Counted from the stretch's first letter, positions 17,928 to 27,879 are shown. The stretch is DNA of 64,000 nt from Candidatus Enterococcus testudinis (GCF_002140915.1 NZ_NGKU01000001.1:2494628-2558627), one strand, 5' to 3'. The notes: a model not told the origin generated them from the letters alone. Program-made: numbers and translations.

Positions 17928-20204
17928 TTAGTTGACGATTTTGACTGGTGTATTGTATGGCATATTGTAATAGAACCATTTGGCATCAGGTACCGCCAAG
18001 CGAATACACCCATGAGATGCCCGCGTGCCTAATTTCCGTCCTTCGATTGCACTGAAGGTGTTGGTGGACCATGCAATACTCGTTGGGATCGTGTGGAACA
18101 AATACACACCGTGATCTTTAAAGGAGCGGTAATAAGCGGCACTTGAGAACGCAAGGCCTTTTTCAGCTTGGATACGGAAACTACCTAATGGTGTCGGTGT
18201 TCCAACTGCCCCAGTTGAACAAAGCATTGTGTAGATCACTTTGTCCCCTGATTTGATATAGACTCTTTGTTTACTGATAGAGACTTGGATATTTAAATTT
18301 TTCACATCTAGCGACGGATACTTGCCGCCAGTTGTGTACATCCAAAAATTACTATTGACACTATAGGTCTGACTTTCTTTGATCCAGCCGATTTTCCCAG
18401 CAGGAGAAACCAAATACAAATAGTTGCCATCGCTCGTCTTTGCGAGTTTGGTTGCTTGAGCCATATAGCCTTTGTAGGCACTCTTGGCACCTAACTTCGT
18501 ACTATTAGGATCGGCTTTATCAAAGAAATTGCCACTACTATTGTTGACGATCACATAGCGACTGATCGAACTTTGTGAATAGATCGTATGGGCTGTTTTT
18601 ACCCCTGTTGCATTGATATAGCCTAGCCATTGATTGTTTTTGTACAATGAATAGTAGGTTGATCCATTGTAATGTTGATATTTGCCAGTGACTTGAATCG
18701 TTTGATTCAGGTAATTGCTGCTGCTGGCTTTTTTCTTAGAAAAGTTGAGGTCTTGCCACAATGTGTAATTGCTATTTTTCATTTGAACAGTCAACTTTTC
18801 ACTTTGCCAAGTCCCCCCTTGATTGTTGGCAACTGTAGCTGCGTCGGCATTTAGATACCCGATCCACTTACCACTCTTGTCATATAATGACAAGTACACA
18901 GCCCCATTGGCATGACTATATTTTCCTTTGGCAAGATAAGTTTTCCCTGCTAAGGTCGTTGTATTGTTTTTCTTGCTTGTCCAACTGAAATTGCCCCAAA
19001 TCGTGTAATTTTTCTTTGTCAGAGTCACGTACTTGCCATAATTTTGATAGGCTCCTTGCGCATTACTAGACAATTTCACGCCTGTCGCATTGATATAACC
19101 CAGCCATTTGTTGTTTTTGTCATACAGAGAATAATAGGTTGACCCATTGAAATGACGATATTTCCCTGTCACTTTCACAGTTTGACCATTGATTGCCGCA
19201 CTGGTGCCTTTTTGGGCTGTCCAATTGAAGTTTTGCCATAACGTATAATTGCTGCTGGTGATCGTTGCATATTTGTTTTCTTTTTGCCACACGCCGCCTG
19301 CATTAGCCGCTGCTTTGGTACCAGCCGCATTGACCCAACCGATAAAGGTTTGTTTGTTGTCATATAATGCATAATAGGTTGCTTTGTTGCTGTTTTTGTA
19401 AAAACTTTCTTTCACTAGATACGTTTTTTGATTGTAATTTGCCGTGGTCGTCAATTGTGTATCCAAAAAGACCGATTGCCATACTGGATAATTGTTTTTT
19501 TGGATTGTCACATATGTTTGCTCGGTTTTTAGCGTGCCAGAAGCAATCGATACAGCGCCTATTTCGACAATGCCTGCCTTACCTTGGTCATTTTGCAATA
19601 GCAGGTACTCTTGCTTGGTTGTTGGCTCTTGATATTTCTTAACAGCTTTGAAAGTTTGACCAGCGAGGGCTTGATTTGATCCATTCTCTGTTAACGTTCC
19701 TTCTGTCAGTTGATAGAATAGTGTACTTGTTGGCACATTTTCTGTGTCATTGATGGCTATCGTTTTCAATTTCACGTATTGAGTTACATACCCTTGGACT
19801 TCTTCAACTACGATTGCCTCTGTTTGATCAGAGAATGAAGTGATGCCTTGTAATTCTGATTCCTCACTTGTTGCGCTAGACGGATTTTTTTCAGTTGCAG
19901 CCGATCCGGAAGTTTGTTCCTCTATCACACCTTCATATGATGAAGGTGTATCTGAACCTGTATCTGTAGTTGATTGCGATTCTTCTTCTGAAGTCGAAGG
20001 TTCTCCAGAGGCGCCATTTCCTGTTGATTGGGTCGTGCTATTTTCTTCCTCAATGGCACTGTCCGTATCTGTTGCGGCACTGTCACTTGTGGCAGTAGTA
20101 TCTGTGGCTGTTGCGTAAACCTCGATGCCCGTACCCAAAACTGGTGTTGCCAGTAATAGAAAGGCAAATACACTGTTCAGTACCCGACGTTTGACTTTTT
20201 TCAT
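17928..20204 (-). CDS. Secreted L,D-transpeptidase with GW-like repeats
   Basis: The 758-aa product has a signal peptide (residues 1-32), then a Ser/Thr/Glu-rich linker to about residue 130, about six SH3-like repeats of some 85 residues, and a C-terminal YkuD domain from about residue 635. Four repeats have the GW-module signature clearly (FIGWVNAAG, WLGYINATG, WIGYLNADA, WLGYINATG). The YkuD catalytic motif is SHGCIR near residue 735, with a conserved His in YLFHTIP. GW modules bind wall polymers such as teichoic acids; YkuD enzymes form 3-3 peptidoglycan cross-links. It has its own terminator. I infer a wall-bound cross-linking enzyme; it is much longer than the E. faecium Ldt-fm. Confidence 0.88.
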   Translation of the reverse strand: MKKVKRRVLNSVFAFLLLATPVLGTGIEVYATATDTTATSDSAATDTDSAIEEENSTTQSTGNGASGEPSTSEEESQSTTDTGSDTPSSYEGVIEEQTSGSAATEKNPSSATSEESELQGITSFSDQTEAIVVEEVQGYVTQYVKLKTIAINDTENVPTSTLFYQLTEGTLTENGSNQALAGQTFKAVKKYQEPTTKQEYLLLQNDQGKAGIVEIGAVSIASGTLKTEQTYVTIQKNNYPVWQSVFLDTQLTTTANYNQKTYLVKESFYKNSNKATYYALYDNKQTFIGWVNAAGTKAAANAGGVWQKENKYATITSSNYTLWQNFNWTAQKGTSAAINGQTVKVTGKYRHFNGSTYYSLYDKNNKWLGYINATGVKLSSNAQGAYQNYGKYVTLTKKNYTIWGNFSWTSKKNNTTTLAGKTYLAKGKYSHANGAVYLSLYDKSGKWIGYLNADAATVANNQGGTWQSEKLTVQMKNSNYTLWQDLNFSKKKASSSNYLNQTIQVTGKYQHYNGSTYYSLYKNNQWLGYINATGVKTAHTIYSQSSISRYVIVNNSSGNFFDKADPNSTKLGAKSAYKGYMAQATKLAKTSDGNYLYLVSPAGKIGWIKESQTYSVNSNFWMYTTGGKYPSLDVKNLNIQVSISKQRVYIKSGDKVIYTMLCSTGAVGTPTPLGSFRIQAEKGLAFSSAAYYRSFKDHGVYLFHTIPTSIAWSTNTFSAIEGRKLGTRASHGCIRLAVPDAKWFYYNMPYNTPVKIVN

Positions 20205-20297
20205 CCTTACTCCCCCTTTTGTTCTATGATGATTTCTTTGTGTGTATCCGATGAATCAACCCTACCAATTTAGTATACCACTGACCGTAAAAAATGA

Positions 20298-20336
20298 TAA
20301 AAAAAAAGAGAGCAAGGACCGCGAAGTCTTTGCTCA
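20298..20336 (-). terminator. Terminator of trxA
   Basis: GAGCAA and TTGCTC arms with an inner GAC/GTC pair precede a run of nine T residues on the minus strand. Confidence 0.85.
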
Positions 20337-20352
20337 ACTGTTTGAAATCGTC

Positions 20353-20667
20353 TTAGCTATGTTCAGCGATCAATGCTTTCAATTGATCTTTTGTGTGGAC
20401 CCCAATCGCTTTGTCGACCACTTGGCCGTCTTTCTTCAACAACAAAGTTGGAATAGACATGATGCCAAATGAAGCTGGTGTTTCAGGATTTTCATCCACA
20501 TCCATTTTCACGATTTTTAATTCATCTTCATCGTATTCACTTGCTAATTGTTCTAAGATTGGTGCTTGCATACGACAAGGACCACACCATGTTGCCCAAA
20601 AATCAATCAGTACTAAACCTTTATCGGTTTCTTCTGCAAATGTTTTATCTGTAATTTCTAATGCCAT
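20353..20667 (-). CDS. trxA: Thioredoxin
   Basis: The 104-aa product is a classical thioredoxin with the WCGPC active site at Cys28 and Cys31, the cis-Pro loop SIPTLLLKKDGQ near residue 72 and the usual fold. It reduces disulfides in the cytosol. It follows mutS2 after about 95 bp in the same direction and ends at a strong terminator, so it may be read both from mutS2 and from its own promoter. Confidence 0.97.
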   Translation of the reverse strand: MALEITDKTFAEETDKGLVLIDFWATWCGPCRMQAPILEQLASEYDEDELKIVKMDVDENPETPASFGIMSIPTLLLKKDGQVVDKAIGVHTKDQLKALIAEHS

Positions 20668-20763
20668 TGTACTTCCCCTCCATTTGTGTGACTAAAAAAA
20701 GTATAACATGGATCAAACATTTTTTAAAACCGTCTGCTTACAAAAGGTAAGAATCATGAAGAA

Positions 20764-23127
20764 TTACTTAAATTTCACGATTGTCGCACCATTGCCGCCT
20801 TGGTTGCTTGGCGCAAATTCAAAGCTTTTGACAGAACGGTGATTTTTCAAGTATTCAGTAATCCCTTGACGCAAAGCACCCGTTCCTTTGCCATGGACGA
20901 TGGTGACTTGCGGATAGTTTGACAAAATGGCTGCATCCAAATATTGATCAACTTCTGCCAAGGCTTCCTCGTATCGTTTGCCCCTCAAATCCAATTGATT
21001 GATGACAGGATTGCTATCTGCAGAACGGACCGTATTCACAACACGCTGCACAGGTTCTTTGACAGGCGCTGCTGGCTGCAAGTCTGCTGCTGGCAGAGTC
21101 ATTTTCAAAATGCCGATTTGCACTTGCCATTGATCCTTACCAACAGGTTTCAGCAACACGCCTCGTTGGCCATATGAAGTTACCAAGACTTCGTCACCAG
21201 TTTTCAAGGTTTTGGCTGCTTTGGCTTTTTGCAGTACTTTGTTTTTTTGTAGCTGTTCTTCTTGTTGCAAACCAGATAATTTCGTTCTGGCATCGATCAA
21301 TTCATGTTCTTTGACTTTTGTTTGTCCACCAGCCAGTTGCATTTTGCGAATATCCGCAATGATTTTCTCTGATTCTTCTTTGGCGTCTTCTACGATTTGA
21401 TTGGCTTCTTTACGCGCTTTAGCCAATTCTTTTTCACGTTCTTCAAAGAAGTAGCCATAGGCATTTTGCAATTCTTTATGCAGATCTTGCGCTTCTTTGA
21501 CATAGTGTCGTATTTCTAAATATTCCGTTTCCGTCATTTTGCGGCGGTTTTCTAAATCAGCGATCATTTCATTTAGATCTTGGCTTTCCCCATCCATGAT
21601 TTGCTTGGCTTGATCAATAATACCTGTTGGCAGACCCAATCGTTTGGAGATCTCAAAGGCATTACTTCTTCCTGGTACCCCAATCAATAGGCGATACGTA
21701 GGACTTAAGGTATCCACATCAAATTCCATGGACGCATTGATCGTGTTGGCACGGTTATAGCCATAGACTTTCAATTCTGGGTAATGGGTCGTTGCCATCA
21801 CATAAGCGGATTTAGCCCCTAAATCATCTAGAATCGCAATCGCTAGCGCGGCACCTTCTTGAGGATCTGTTCCAGCGCCCAATTCATCAAACAGAACCAG
21901 ACTGTGGCTGTCGACTTTATCCAAAACATCGACAATGGTCGTCATATGAGAAGAAAACGTCGATAGGCTTTGTTCAATCGATTGTTCATCACCGATATCT
22001 GCGAAAATTTCAGTGAAGATACCCATTTGGCTGTCTTCTTCAGCCAATATCGGTAACCCTGCTTGACCCATGATTTGCAATAGTCCTAGCGTCTTCAACG
22101 TGATCGTCTTCCCACCGGTATTTGGTCCGGTAATGACGACCGCTTGATAATCTTGACCAATTTGAATATCATTCGGCACCACTTTTTCTTGATCGATCAA
22201 AGGATGGCGGGCTTGTTTGAAGACCACATGATTTTCGCTATCTATGGTTGGTACGATGGCCTTCATTTCTTTACCAAAACGGGCTTTGGCATTCATAAAA
22301 TCAAATTGGCCAATCACATACGCATTGTGCAGAATTTCTTTTTGATAAGGGACCAATTCTGCTGACAATTCTGCTAAAATCCGTGTGATTTCATCTCGCT
22401 CGGCGATTTGATGTTGACGTAAGCGATTGTTTTGTTCTACTACTTGTTTTGGCTCGATAAACAATGTTTGTCCTGACGAACTTTGGTCATGGACGACGCC
22501 GCCAAAAACACCGCGGTATTCCTGTTTAACAGGGATCACATAGCGGTCATTTCGTATGGTGACAATCGTATCACTTAGATATTTTGCATTGCCGCCACGT
22601 ACGATATTGTCTAGCGTTTCTCGAATCGTTTGTTCCGAACGGCGAATCGACTGGCGGATCCCCCTTAACGCTGGAGATGCATCATCTGTGACCCGACCAT
22701 CCTCGTCAATGGCTTCTTTTAAACGACGACTGAGGGCCGGTAAGGAAATCAGCTGTTCTTCCCAATGATACAAACGGGCGAATTCGATCTCGCTATCCGA
22801 TAAATCATCAAAAAAACGCTTGAGCTCTTGTGTGGTAGACAACACTCTCGCGACTTGCGCTAATTCGATACCATTCAGGTCGGCACCAATTTCGATTCGC
22901 TTCATTTGCGGGCGGATATTTTCGATTTTCGGCACAGGAATCCCTCCCCGTAACCGATGCACTTTCAGCGCATCTTGCGTTTCAGAAAGCCACGCTGTGA
23001 TCACTGATGCATCACTAGAAGGAACCAGTTTTTCAAGCGCTTCTTTCCCTTGCGCTGTAACGATATATTGGGCAATGTTTTGTTTCACCTGATCAAATGC
23101 CAATACGGATAATATTTTTTTGTTCAT
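20764..23127 (-). CDS. mutS2: Endonuclease MutS2 (RqcU-type)
   Basis: The 787-aa product has the MutS core and clamp region, the ATPase domain with Walker A TGPNTGGKTITLKT near residue 330 and Walker B LVLFDELGAGTDP, a coiled-coil segment (about 515-620) and a C-terminal Smr nuclease domain starting at LDLRGKRYEEA with HGKGTGALR. The mismatch-recognition domain of MutS is absent, as expected. Family roles are suppression of recombination and splitting of collided ribosomes. It lies downstream of zapA and cvpA, separated by a terminator. Confidence 0.95.
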   Translation of the reverse strand: MNKKILSVLAFDQVKQNIAQYIVTAQGKEALEKLVPSSDASVITAWLSETQDALKVHRLRGGIPVPKIENIRPQMKRIEIGADLNGIELAQVARVLSTTQELKRFFDDLSDSEIEFARLYHWEEQLISLPALSRRLKEAIDEDGRVTDDASPALRGIRQSIRRSEQTIRETLDNIVRGGNAKYLSDTIVTIRNDRYVIPVKQEYRGVFGGVVHDQSSSGQTLFIEPKQVVEQNNRLRQHQIAERDEITRILAELSAELVPYQKEILHNAYVIGQFDFMNAKARFGKEMKAIVPTIDSENHVVFKQARHPLIDQEKVVPNDIQIGQDYQAVVITGPNTGGKTITLKTLGLLQIMGQAGLPILAEEDSQMGIFTEIFADIGDEQSIEQSLSTFSSHMTTIVDVLDKVDSHSLVLFDELGAGTDPQEGAALAIAILDDLGAKSAYVMATTHYPELKVYGYNRANTINASMEFDVDTLSPTYRLLIGVPGRSNAFEISKRLGLPTGIIDQAKQIMDGESQDLNEMIADLENRRKMTETEYLEIRHYVKEAQDLHKELQNAYGYFFEEREKELAKARKEANQIVEDAKEESEKIIADIRKMQLAGGQTKVKEHELIDARTKLSGLQQEEQLQKNKVLQKAKAAKTLKTGDEVLVTSYGQRGVLLKPVGKDQWQVQIGILKMTLPAADLQPAAPVKEPVQRVVNTVRSADSNPVINQLDLRGKRYEEALAEVDQYLDAAILSNYPQVTIVHGKGTGALRQGITEYLKNHRSVKSFEFAPSNQGGNGATIVKFK

Positions 23128-23158
23128 TCATTTTCACCTGCTTTGCTGTTGTTTGCTA

Positions 23159-23193
23159 TAAAAAAGGCAGTCTGGCTATCCAACCATCTGCCT
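23159..23193 (-). terminator. Terminator between cvpA and mutS2
   Basis: AGGCAG/CTGCCT arms with an inner TGG/CCA pair are followed by a T-run on the minus strand, just before the mutS2 ribosome site. Confidence 0.75.
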
Positions 23194-23200
23194 CAACGTC

Positions 23201-23755
23201 TTAACCAATCACATCGGTGATCCAAATTTGATAGAAATAATCTGAAATAATTGGCGAATGATTGACAATAAAATCGACTGTACTGCTTTTATCAAATAGG
23301 TTTTGTACTGTCGCAAAAGGAATCATCGAAAGAATCATGAAGAAGATGTACAAATTGATATACATCAATATCACATTCAAGACACCTGCCAACGCCCAAT
23401 CATACCCATACAAAAAACGCAGCCGTTTGTATCGCAAGCTATCCGCAAAAATCGCCACTAACTTGGTGAGCAACCATCCTGCGAACAAGACCATCACAAA
23501 GGCCACAGCTGCATAATAAGCCTTATCCAAGTCCAATGCCATATCCAGATCATAATATTTCAGTTTAGAATCGGCTGTAACTGACATATAAGGAACATAT
23601 AATTCAATTTTTTTTGCAATATCCTGATAGTTCGCTACGGCGATCATGAAAGAGAGTACAAACCCCAACACTGAAACCAACTGTAAGCTGGTCCCACGAC
23701 GCGCCCCACCATAAAAGGCAGCTAAGAGCAGAATCGCAACCACTAATCCAATCAT
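23201..23755 (-). CDS. cvpA: CvpA-family membrane protein
   Basis: The 184-aa product has four membrane helices and the CvpA-family N-terminal pattern (GLVVAILLLAAFYGGARRG). CvpA proteins were named for colicin V production; in Firmicutes the gene is usually next to zapA and mutS2, as here, and its role is unclear. It lies 23 bp after zapA in one transcription unit and ends at a terminator. Confidence 0.88.
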   Translation of the reverse strand: MIGLVVAILLLAAFYGGARRGTSLQLVSVLGFVLSFMIAVANYQDIAKKIELYVPYMSVTADSKLKYYDLDMALDLDKAYYAAVAFVMVLFAGWLLTKLVAIFADSLRYKRLRFLYGYDWALAGVLNVILMYINLYIFFMILSMIPFATVQNLFDKSSTVDFIVNHSPIISDYFYQIWITDVIG

Positions 23756-23778
23756 TTAGGTATCCTTTCTACGCCACA

Positions 23779-24219
23779 CTAGCCATGGGCTGTTTTTTCT
23801 TGAATGTTTCGTTTTCGTTGTTCGTTCAAAATCTGTTGTGCTTCCACATGATTGTGGATTTCCACCTCGCTGCGTCCGGTATCATCCAATACTTTACGGG
23901 CCTCAGATTCTATGGCTTCGATCCGTTTGATCCGGTTTTCCAATTCTGTGGCTTTAATGGCTTGAACACGTAATTCATCCACTTTTCTTTGCAAGCGCAA
24001 TAATTGTTCTTGTTTCTTCAATTGATCTGAAATGGCATTGATTGCTAACAAAATCGATGCTTGTTCTTTGTCCGTCTGAGGGGATAACTGCATGATTTCA
24101 ACCAGTTGTTCATTCACCAGTTTTGTCACCATATCCATATGTTCTTTGCTCTCACGGCCAATGATCGTATAGTTTTGATTTGCAATCACTGCCTTGTAGC
24201 GTTTCTTTTGCTCCGTCAT
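23779..24219 (-). CDS. zapA: Cell division protein ZapA
   Basis: ZapA bundles FtsZ filaments at the division ring. The 146-aa product has the N-terminal ZapA globular part (YKAVIANQNYTIIGRESKEHM) and a long C-terminal coiled coil from about residue 65. It is somewhat longer than the 85-100 aa of some homologues because of an extended C-terminal helix. It is the first gene of the zapA-cvpA unit and diverges from rnhC, the usual Firmicutes arrangement. Confidence 0.9.
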   Translation of the reverse strand: MTEQKKRYKAVIANQNYTIIGRESKEHMDMVTKLVNEQLVEIMQLSPQTDKEQASILLAINAISDQLKKQEQLLRLQRKVDELRVQAIKATELENRIKRIEAIESEARKVLDDTGRSEVEIHNHVEAQQILNEQRKRNIQEKTAHG

Positions 24220-24433
24220 AGGAAACTTCCTCCCACTGCCTACATTCTGTATTATTCTATCACCTAAACCATACTTGTCGCAAACTCTTCACTATTATAC
24301 GTGATTTTCTTCTGAATTTCCATGCTTCACTTTGCTATTCCTGATTCAAGGCAAAAAAAGCGACGAAAGTATGATAAAATCTTCATGTATCCTTTGTTTT
24401 TGCGTGTAAAAACAAAGTGTAAGGAGGAAAAAT

Positions 24434-25351
24434 ATGTCCGCGACCGTCATCAAAGTATCACCAGCTGAAATGAAAAAAATCACACAGTATTATCAGTCAG
24501 ACCGCTTACCCAAAACAGCGCCCTACACACTGTTCACAGCGAAGAAAAATCAAACCACCATTACTGCCTACCAATCAGGTAAAGTCATGTTTCAAGGGAC
24601 AAATGCGGAAAAAGAAGCAGCATTATGGGGTAGCCCGACTGCAAGCAAATCCAAACAAACGACTGACAATCCCCTTCCCGCGGGTTTTAGCGAGAAGAGT
24701 GCCATCGGCAGTGATGAAGTCGGCAATGGCAGTTATTTGGGTCCATTGGTCGTCTGTGCCGTCTATGCGGATCAAGCCCATTTACCTGCTTTAAAAGCCC
24801 TTGGCGTCAAAGATTCCAAAATGCTGACCGATCAGCAAATTCGCGCGATGGCCCCAAAAATCAAAGATTTGGTGCCATTCCAACTACTGACTGTCACACC
24901 TGAGAAATACAATCAGATCCAACCAGCGTACAATACCGTCCGTATGAAAGTTGCCTTGCACAATCAAGCTATCCGCTTATTACTGGAAAAGATCGCACCG
25001 CAAAAACCTGAAGCGATTTTGATCGATCAATTTACGTCAGAAAAAAATTATCGTACTTATTTACAATCGGAAAAACATGCTGTTACGGCACCTTTGTATT
25101 TTGCCACCAAAGGCGAACAGTACCATCTATCTGTTGCTGCAGCTTCGATTCTCTGCCGGACAGTATTTCTGGATGAACTGGATCAAGCATCGAAAAACCT
25201 TGGCTTTAAAGTACCTTCTGGCGCTGGCCATGCTTCAGACTTAGTTGCGGCCAAGATATTGCACATCGGCGGCGAGGACTTACTAGGCAAATACGCCAAG
25301 CTGCACTTTGCCAATACCGAAAAAGCACAAAAATTAGCGAATAAGTCTTAG
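24434..25351 (+). CDS. rnhC: Ribonuclease HIII
   Basis: RNase HIII degrades RNA in RNA-DNA hybrids. The 305-aa product has the N-terminal TBP-like substrate-binding domain (residues 1-85) and the catalytic RNase H2-like domain, with GSDEVGNGSYLGPLVV (Asp and Glu metal ligands; Gly-Asp variant of type HIII), DSKMLTD and ILIDQF motifs. AAGGAGG precedes the start. It is monocistronic and ends at a strong terminator. Confidence 0.96.
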   Translation: MSATVIKVSPAEMKKITQYYQSDRLPKTAPYTLFTAKKNQTTITAYQSGKVMFQGTNAEKEAALWGSPTASKSKQTTDNPLPAGFSEKSAIGSDEVGNGSYLGPLVVCAVYADQAHLPALKALGVKDSKMLTDQQIRAMAPKIKDLVPFQLLTVTPEKYNQIQPAYNTVRMKVALHNQAIRLLLEKIAPQKPEAILIDQFTSEKNYRTYLQSEKHAVTAPLYFATKGEQYHLSVAAASILCRTVFLDELDQASKNLGFKVPSGAGHASDLVAAKILHIGGEDLLGKYAKLHFANTEKAQKLANKS

Positions 25352-25354
25352 CGT

Positions 25355-25391
25355 AAAGAGACTGTCAGAAATAAGACCTGACAGTCTCTTT
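25355..25391. terminator. Bidirectional terminator after rnhC
   Basis: A perfect 14-bp stem, AAAGAGACTGTCAG against CTGACAGTCTCTTT, with a 9-base loop lies between the converging rnhC and ROK genes. Confidence 0.85.
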
Positions 25392-25419
25392 GCTTACATA
25401 AGAAAACCCAAGATCCCTC

Positions 25420-26400
25420 TTAGTAGTCGATTGTTGGCCATTCAATGCCAATCTGAATCAATCCTGACAAACAAGCTTGTACAAATGCTGTCTCAACCAC
25501 GATCTCTGGCAGAATAAGATCTGCATACACAGAAGCCAAATGCGTTGCAACTGATTGTGGCACCACGCTGTCAGCCCATCTATCCGGGATAAATAAGATC
25601 AGTTTATTGGGATCATACATTGCAACCATCGCTTGAACAGCCGCGTTGACTTGCATAAGAATTTCTCCCACTTTCAATGGGAAGGATACCTTATCAAATT
25701 GCGGCAAATACTTGATTTCGCCACTCATTTGATTGGCCCCGGTAAACAACTGCTGACCAATGACCAACGCACCCCCTGGTGGAAATTGTTCAGGAAAATA
25801 GATGACACCAACGATTGATGAACCGCTTCGGTAATGCATGGCAGCTGCATTCACATCGTTCTCGATCACTACATCGGCACCAATTTCGGCAGCTATGATT
25901 TCTCTTAAAGTGACACCTTTTAGAAATGGCACATCCGAAATCTCAAGTTTTCCAACGATTTCTACACCTGGAATACCTATCACCGTTTTATGGATTTTCG
26001 GATACAGACGCTTCAGTTCCTTTAACATTTTTCGGAAGTTTTGTATATCTTCTATCTCTTTCTCAATAGTGAATACGATGTCACCATGTAAATCTGCGAT
26101 TGAAAAACAAAAATCGATCATCTGTTTTTTTTCAATAAATTGTACCACCAAAATAAATGCTCTCGATGCATTGAACTGGTAAGCAAAAGCCCTTCTTCCA
26201 CCAGTTTTTTGGCGCACTTCTGAAGGTGTGATCCACAGATTTTCAATCAGTTCCGGCAGTAACTTATTGATTGTAACAACACTTAAGCCAGAGGACTCTG
26301 CCAATTGACGTGTTGTCATACCGACTCTTTCCTCTTTTAAAATAGACAGCAATAAGTGTTGATTATGCTCTTTAATATTTTTTGGTTGATACGCCTTCAT
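25420..26400 (-). CDS. ROK-family transcriptional regulator
   Basis: The 326-aa product joins an N-terminal winged helix (residues 8-75; TTRQLAESSGLSVVTINKLL) to a ROK-type sugar-binding domain with IGIPGVEIVG, ENDVNAAA and GGALVIG segments. The ATP phosphate motif DxGGT of ROK kinases is missing, which fits a regulator (NagC/XylR type) rather than a kinase. It diverges from the VOC-PHP gene pair, which is a possible target. The sugar ligand is unknown. Confidence 0.85.
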   Translation of the reverse strand: MKAYQPKNIKEHNQHLLLSILKEERVGMTTRQLAESSGLSVVTINKLLPELIENLWITPSEVRQKTGGRRAFAYQFNASRAFILVVQFIEKKQMIDFCFSIADLHGDIVFTIEKEIEDIQNFRKMLKELKRLYPKIHKTVIGIPGVEIVGKLEISDVPFLKGVTLREIIAAEIGADVVIENDVNAAAMHYRSGSSIVGVIYFPEQFPPGGALVIGQQLFTGANQMSGEIKYLPQFDKVSFPLKVGEILMQVNAAVQAMVAMYDPNKLILFIPDRWADSVVPQSVATHLASVYADLILPEIVVETAFVQACLSGLIQIGIEWPTIDY

Positions 26401-26555
26401 CTCTCAGCCTCCATTCCATTCGTATCATATCAAATGTTCAGTACTATTTATAGCTTATAGCTTTATTAATTTTCTTTATAAAGGTATACTATATGCATCT
26501 TTTTAAACAAAGTTTATTAAGTTCTTTTCACATAAAAAGAAAGGATGAAGATAGA

Positions 26556-26969
26556 ATGAAAATAGAGCATCTCGCTATCTTTACAAAAGACTTAGAGGAA
26601 ATGAAGTCTTTCTATGAAACATATTTTGGTGCAAAAAGCGGGGATAAATACCATAATCAAAAAACAGGCTTTCAATCTTATTTTCTCAGTTTTGATTCAG
26701 GTAGTCGCCTAGAATTAACAACGAAAGCACATTTAAGTCCACGTAATGCAGAAAGCTATGGCTATACGCACTTAGCACTAGCTGTAGGCAGCAAATCAGA
26801 TGTGGACCAACTTGCCAAAAGGTTTGTCGAAGATGGCTTTCCTCTTTTAAATGGTCCCCGAACAACGGGTGATGGATATTATGAAGCAGTGATTCAAGAC
26901 CCTGAGGGCAATTTGATTGAATTGACAACAGAATTGGATAGTAAAATACAGTCACTTAACAACGACTAA
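26556..26969 (+). CDS. VOC-family (glyoxalase/bleomycin resistance-like) protein
   Basis: The 137-aa product has two babab repeats of the VOC fold: MKIEHLAIFTKDLEEMKSFY at the start, and metal-ligand positions His5, Glu in SRLELTT, His in GYTHLALAV and Glu in GNLIELTT. Function (glyoxalase-like lyase, dioxygenase or resistance protein) is not determined by sequence. The start at 26556 is family-typical; an upstream in-frame extension of 21 residues is rejected. It is followed after 12 bp by the PHP gene. Confidence 0.85.
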   Translation: MKIEHLAIFTKDLEEMKSFYETYFGAKSGDKYHNQKTGFQSYFLSFDSGSRLELTTKAHLSPRNAESYGYTHLALAVGSKSDVDQLAKRFVEDGFPLLNGPRTTGDGYYEAVIQDPEGNLIELTTELDSKIQSLNND

Positions 26970-26981
26970 AGGAGAAAAGAT

Positions 26982-27818
26982 ATGTTATTTACTGATTACC
27001 ATGTCCATAGCGATTATAGCGATGATTCTTGGTACCTCATGGAAGATGTTGTCAGAGATGCCATTCAAAAAGGCTTATCTGAAATCTGTTTTACAGAACA
27101 TGTCGATTATGGCGTTAAAGAAGACTGGCAACCTGAGGATACCTATCTAGTAGGAAAAAATAAAGTCGTAAAAAATGTCCATTATCCACGCTATTTTAAA
27201 GAGTTGGCTGAATTAAAAGAAAAATATGCAGCACAAATCACAATCAAAACAGGCATGGAGTTTGGTATGCAAATGCATACCATTCCCCCATTCCAAAAAC
27301 TATTTGATGCCCATTCGTTTGATTTCATCTTGCTCTCCGTTCATCAAATAGATGATTTAGAATTTTGGACAGGTGCCTATCAACAAGGACGCAGCCAGCA
27401 AGAGAGTTATCAACGTTATTATGAAGAGATGTATCACTTAGTCACCACTTATAAAGATTATTCAGCACTTGCGCATATGGATCTGATCCGTCGCTACTTG
27501 GATAAAGAAAAAGATGCCTTTGACACGACAAAGGAACAAATTGCCGAGATTCTTAAAATTGTGATTCGCGACGGGAAAGGCATCGAGCTCAATACTTCCT
27601 CGTACCGTTATGGCATCAACGGGTATACTCCGTCCATTGAGATTTTGAAACTATACCGTGACTTAGGCGGGAAGATCATCACGATTGGCAGCGACAGCCA
27701 TAAGCCAGAGCATTTAGGCTTTCAAATTCGAGAAGGACAAGCGTTACTGCACACTTTAGGTTTTGATCATATTTGTACCTTTGATCAAATGGAACCAGTA
27801 TTTCATTCGTTCGATTAA
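26982..27818 (+). CDS. PHP-domain phosphoesterase, histidinol-phosphatase-like
   Basis: The 278-aa product is a HisK/HisJ-type PHP enzyme with metal ligands visible in order: DYHVHSDYSDD at the start, Glu-His in FTEHVDYG, Glu in GMEFGMQ, His in LSVHQID, His-Met-Asp in AHMDLIRR, and SDSHKPEHLG near the end. Histidinol phosphate hydrolysis is the named activity of the family, but no his genes lie here, so another phosphate ester is possible. It is the second gene after the VOC protein and ends at a strong terminator. Confidence 0.82.
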   Translation: MLFTDYHVHSDYSDDSWYLMEDVVRDAIQKGLSEICFTEHVDYGVKEDWQPEDTYLVGKNKVVKNVHYPRYFKELAELKEKYAAQITIKTGMEFGMQMHTIPPFQKLFDAHSFDFILLSVHQIDDLEFWTGAYQQGRSQQESYQRYYEEMYHLVTTYKDYSALAHMDLIRRYLDKEKDAFDTTKEQIAEILKIVIRDGKGIELNTSSYRYGINGYTPSIEILKLYRDLGGKIITIGSDSHKPEHLGFQIREGQALLHTLGFDHICTFDQMEPVFHSFD

Positions 27819-27837
27819 CAGGATAAATTTCTAAGAA

Positions 27838-27872
27838 CAACAAAACCAGTCCCAAATTGGACTGGTTTTGTT
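27838..27872. terminator. Bidirectional terminator
   Basis: AACAAAACCAGTCC and GGACTGGTTTTGTT form a 14-bp stem with a short loop between the PHP gene and busAB, which converge. Confidence 0.9.
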
Positions 27873-27879
27873 GTCTATT

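Noticed and set aside
18560..19400. Repetitive DNA in the transpeptidase gene as a candidate CRISPR or satellite
   Set aside because: The period of about 250 bp and the retained frame show protein repeats, not a CRISPR array.
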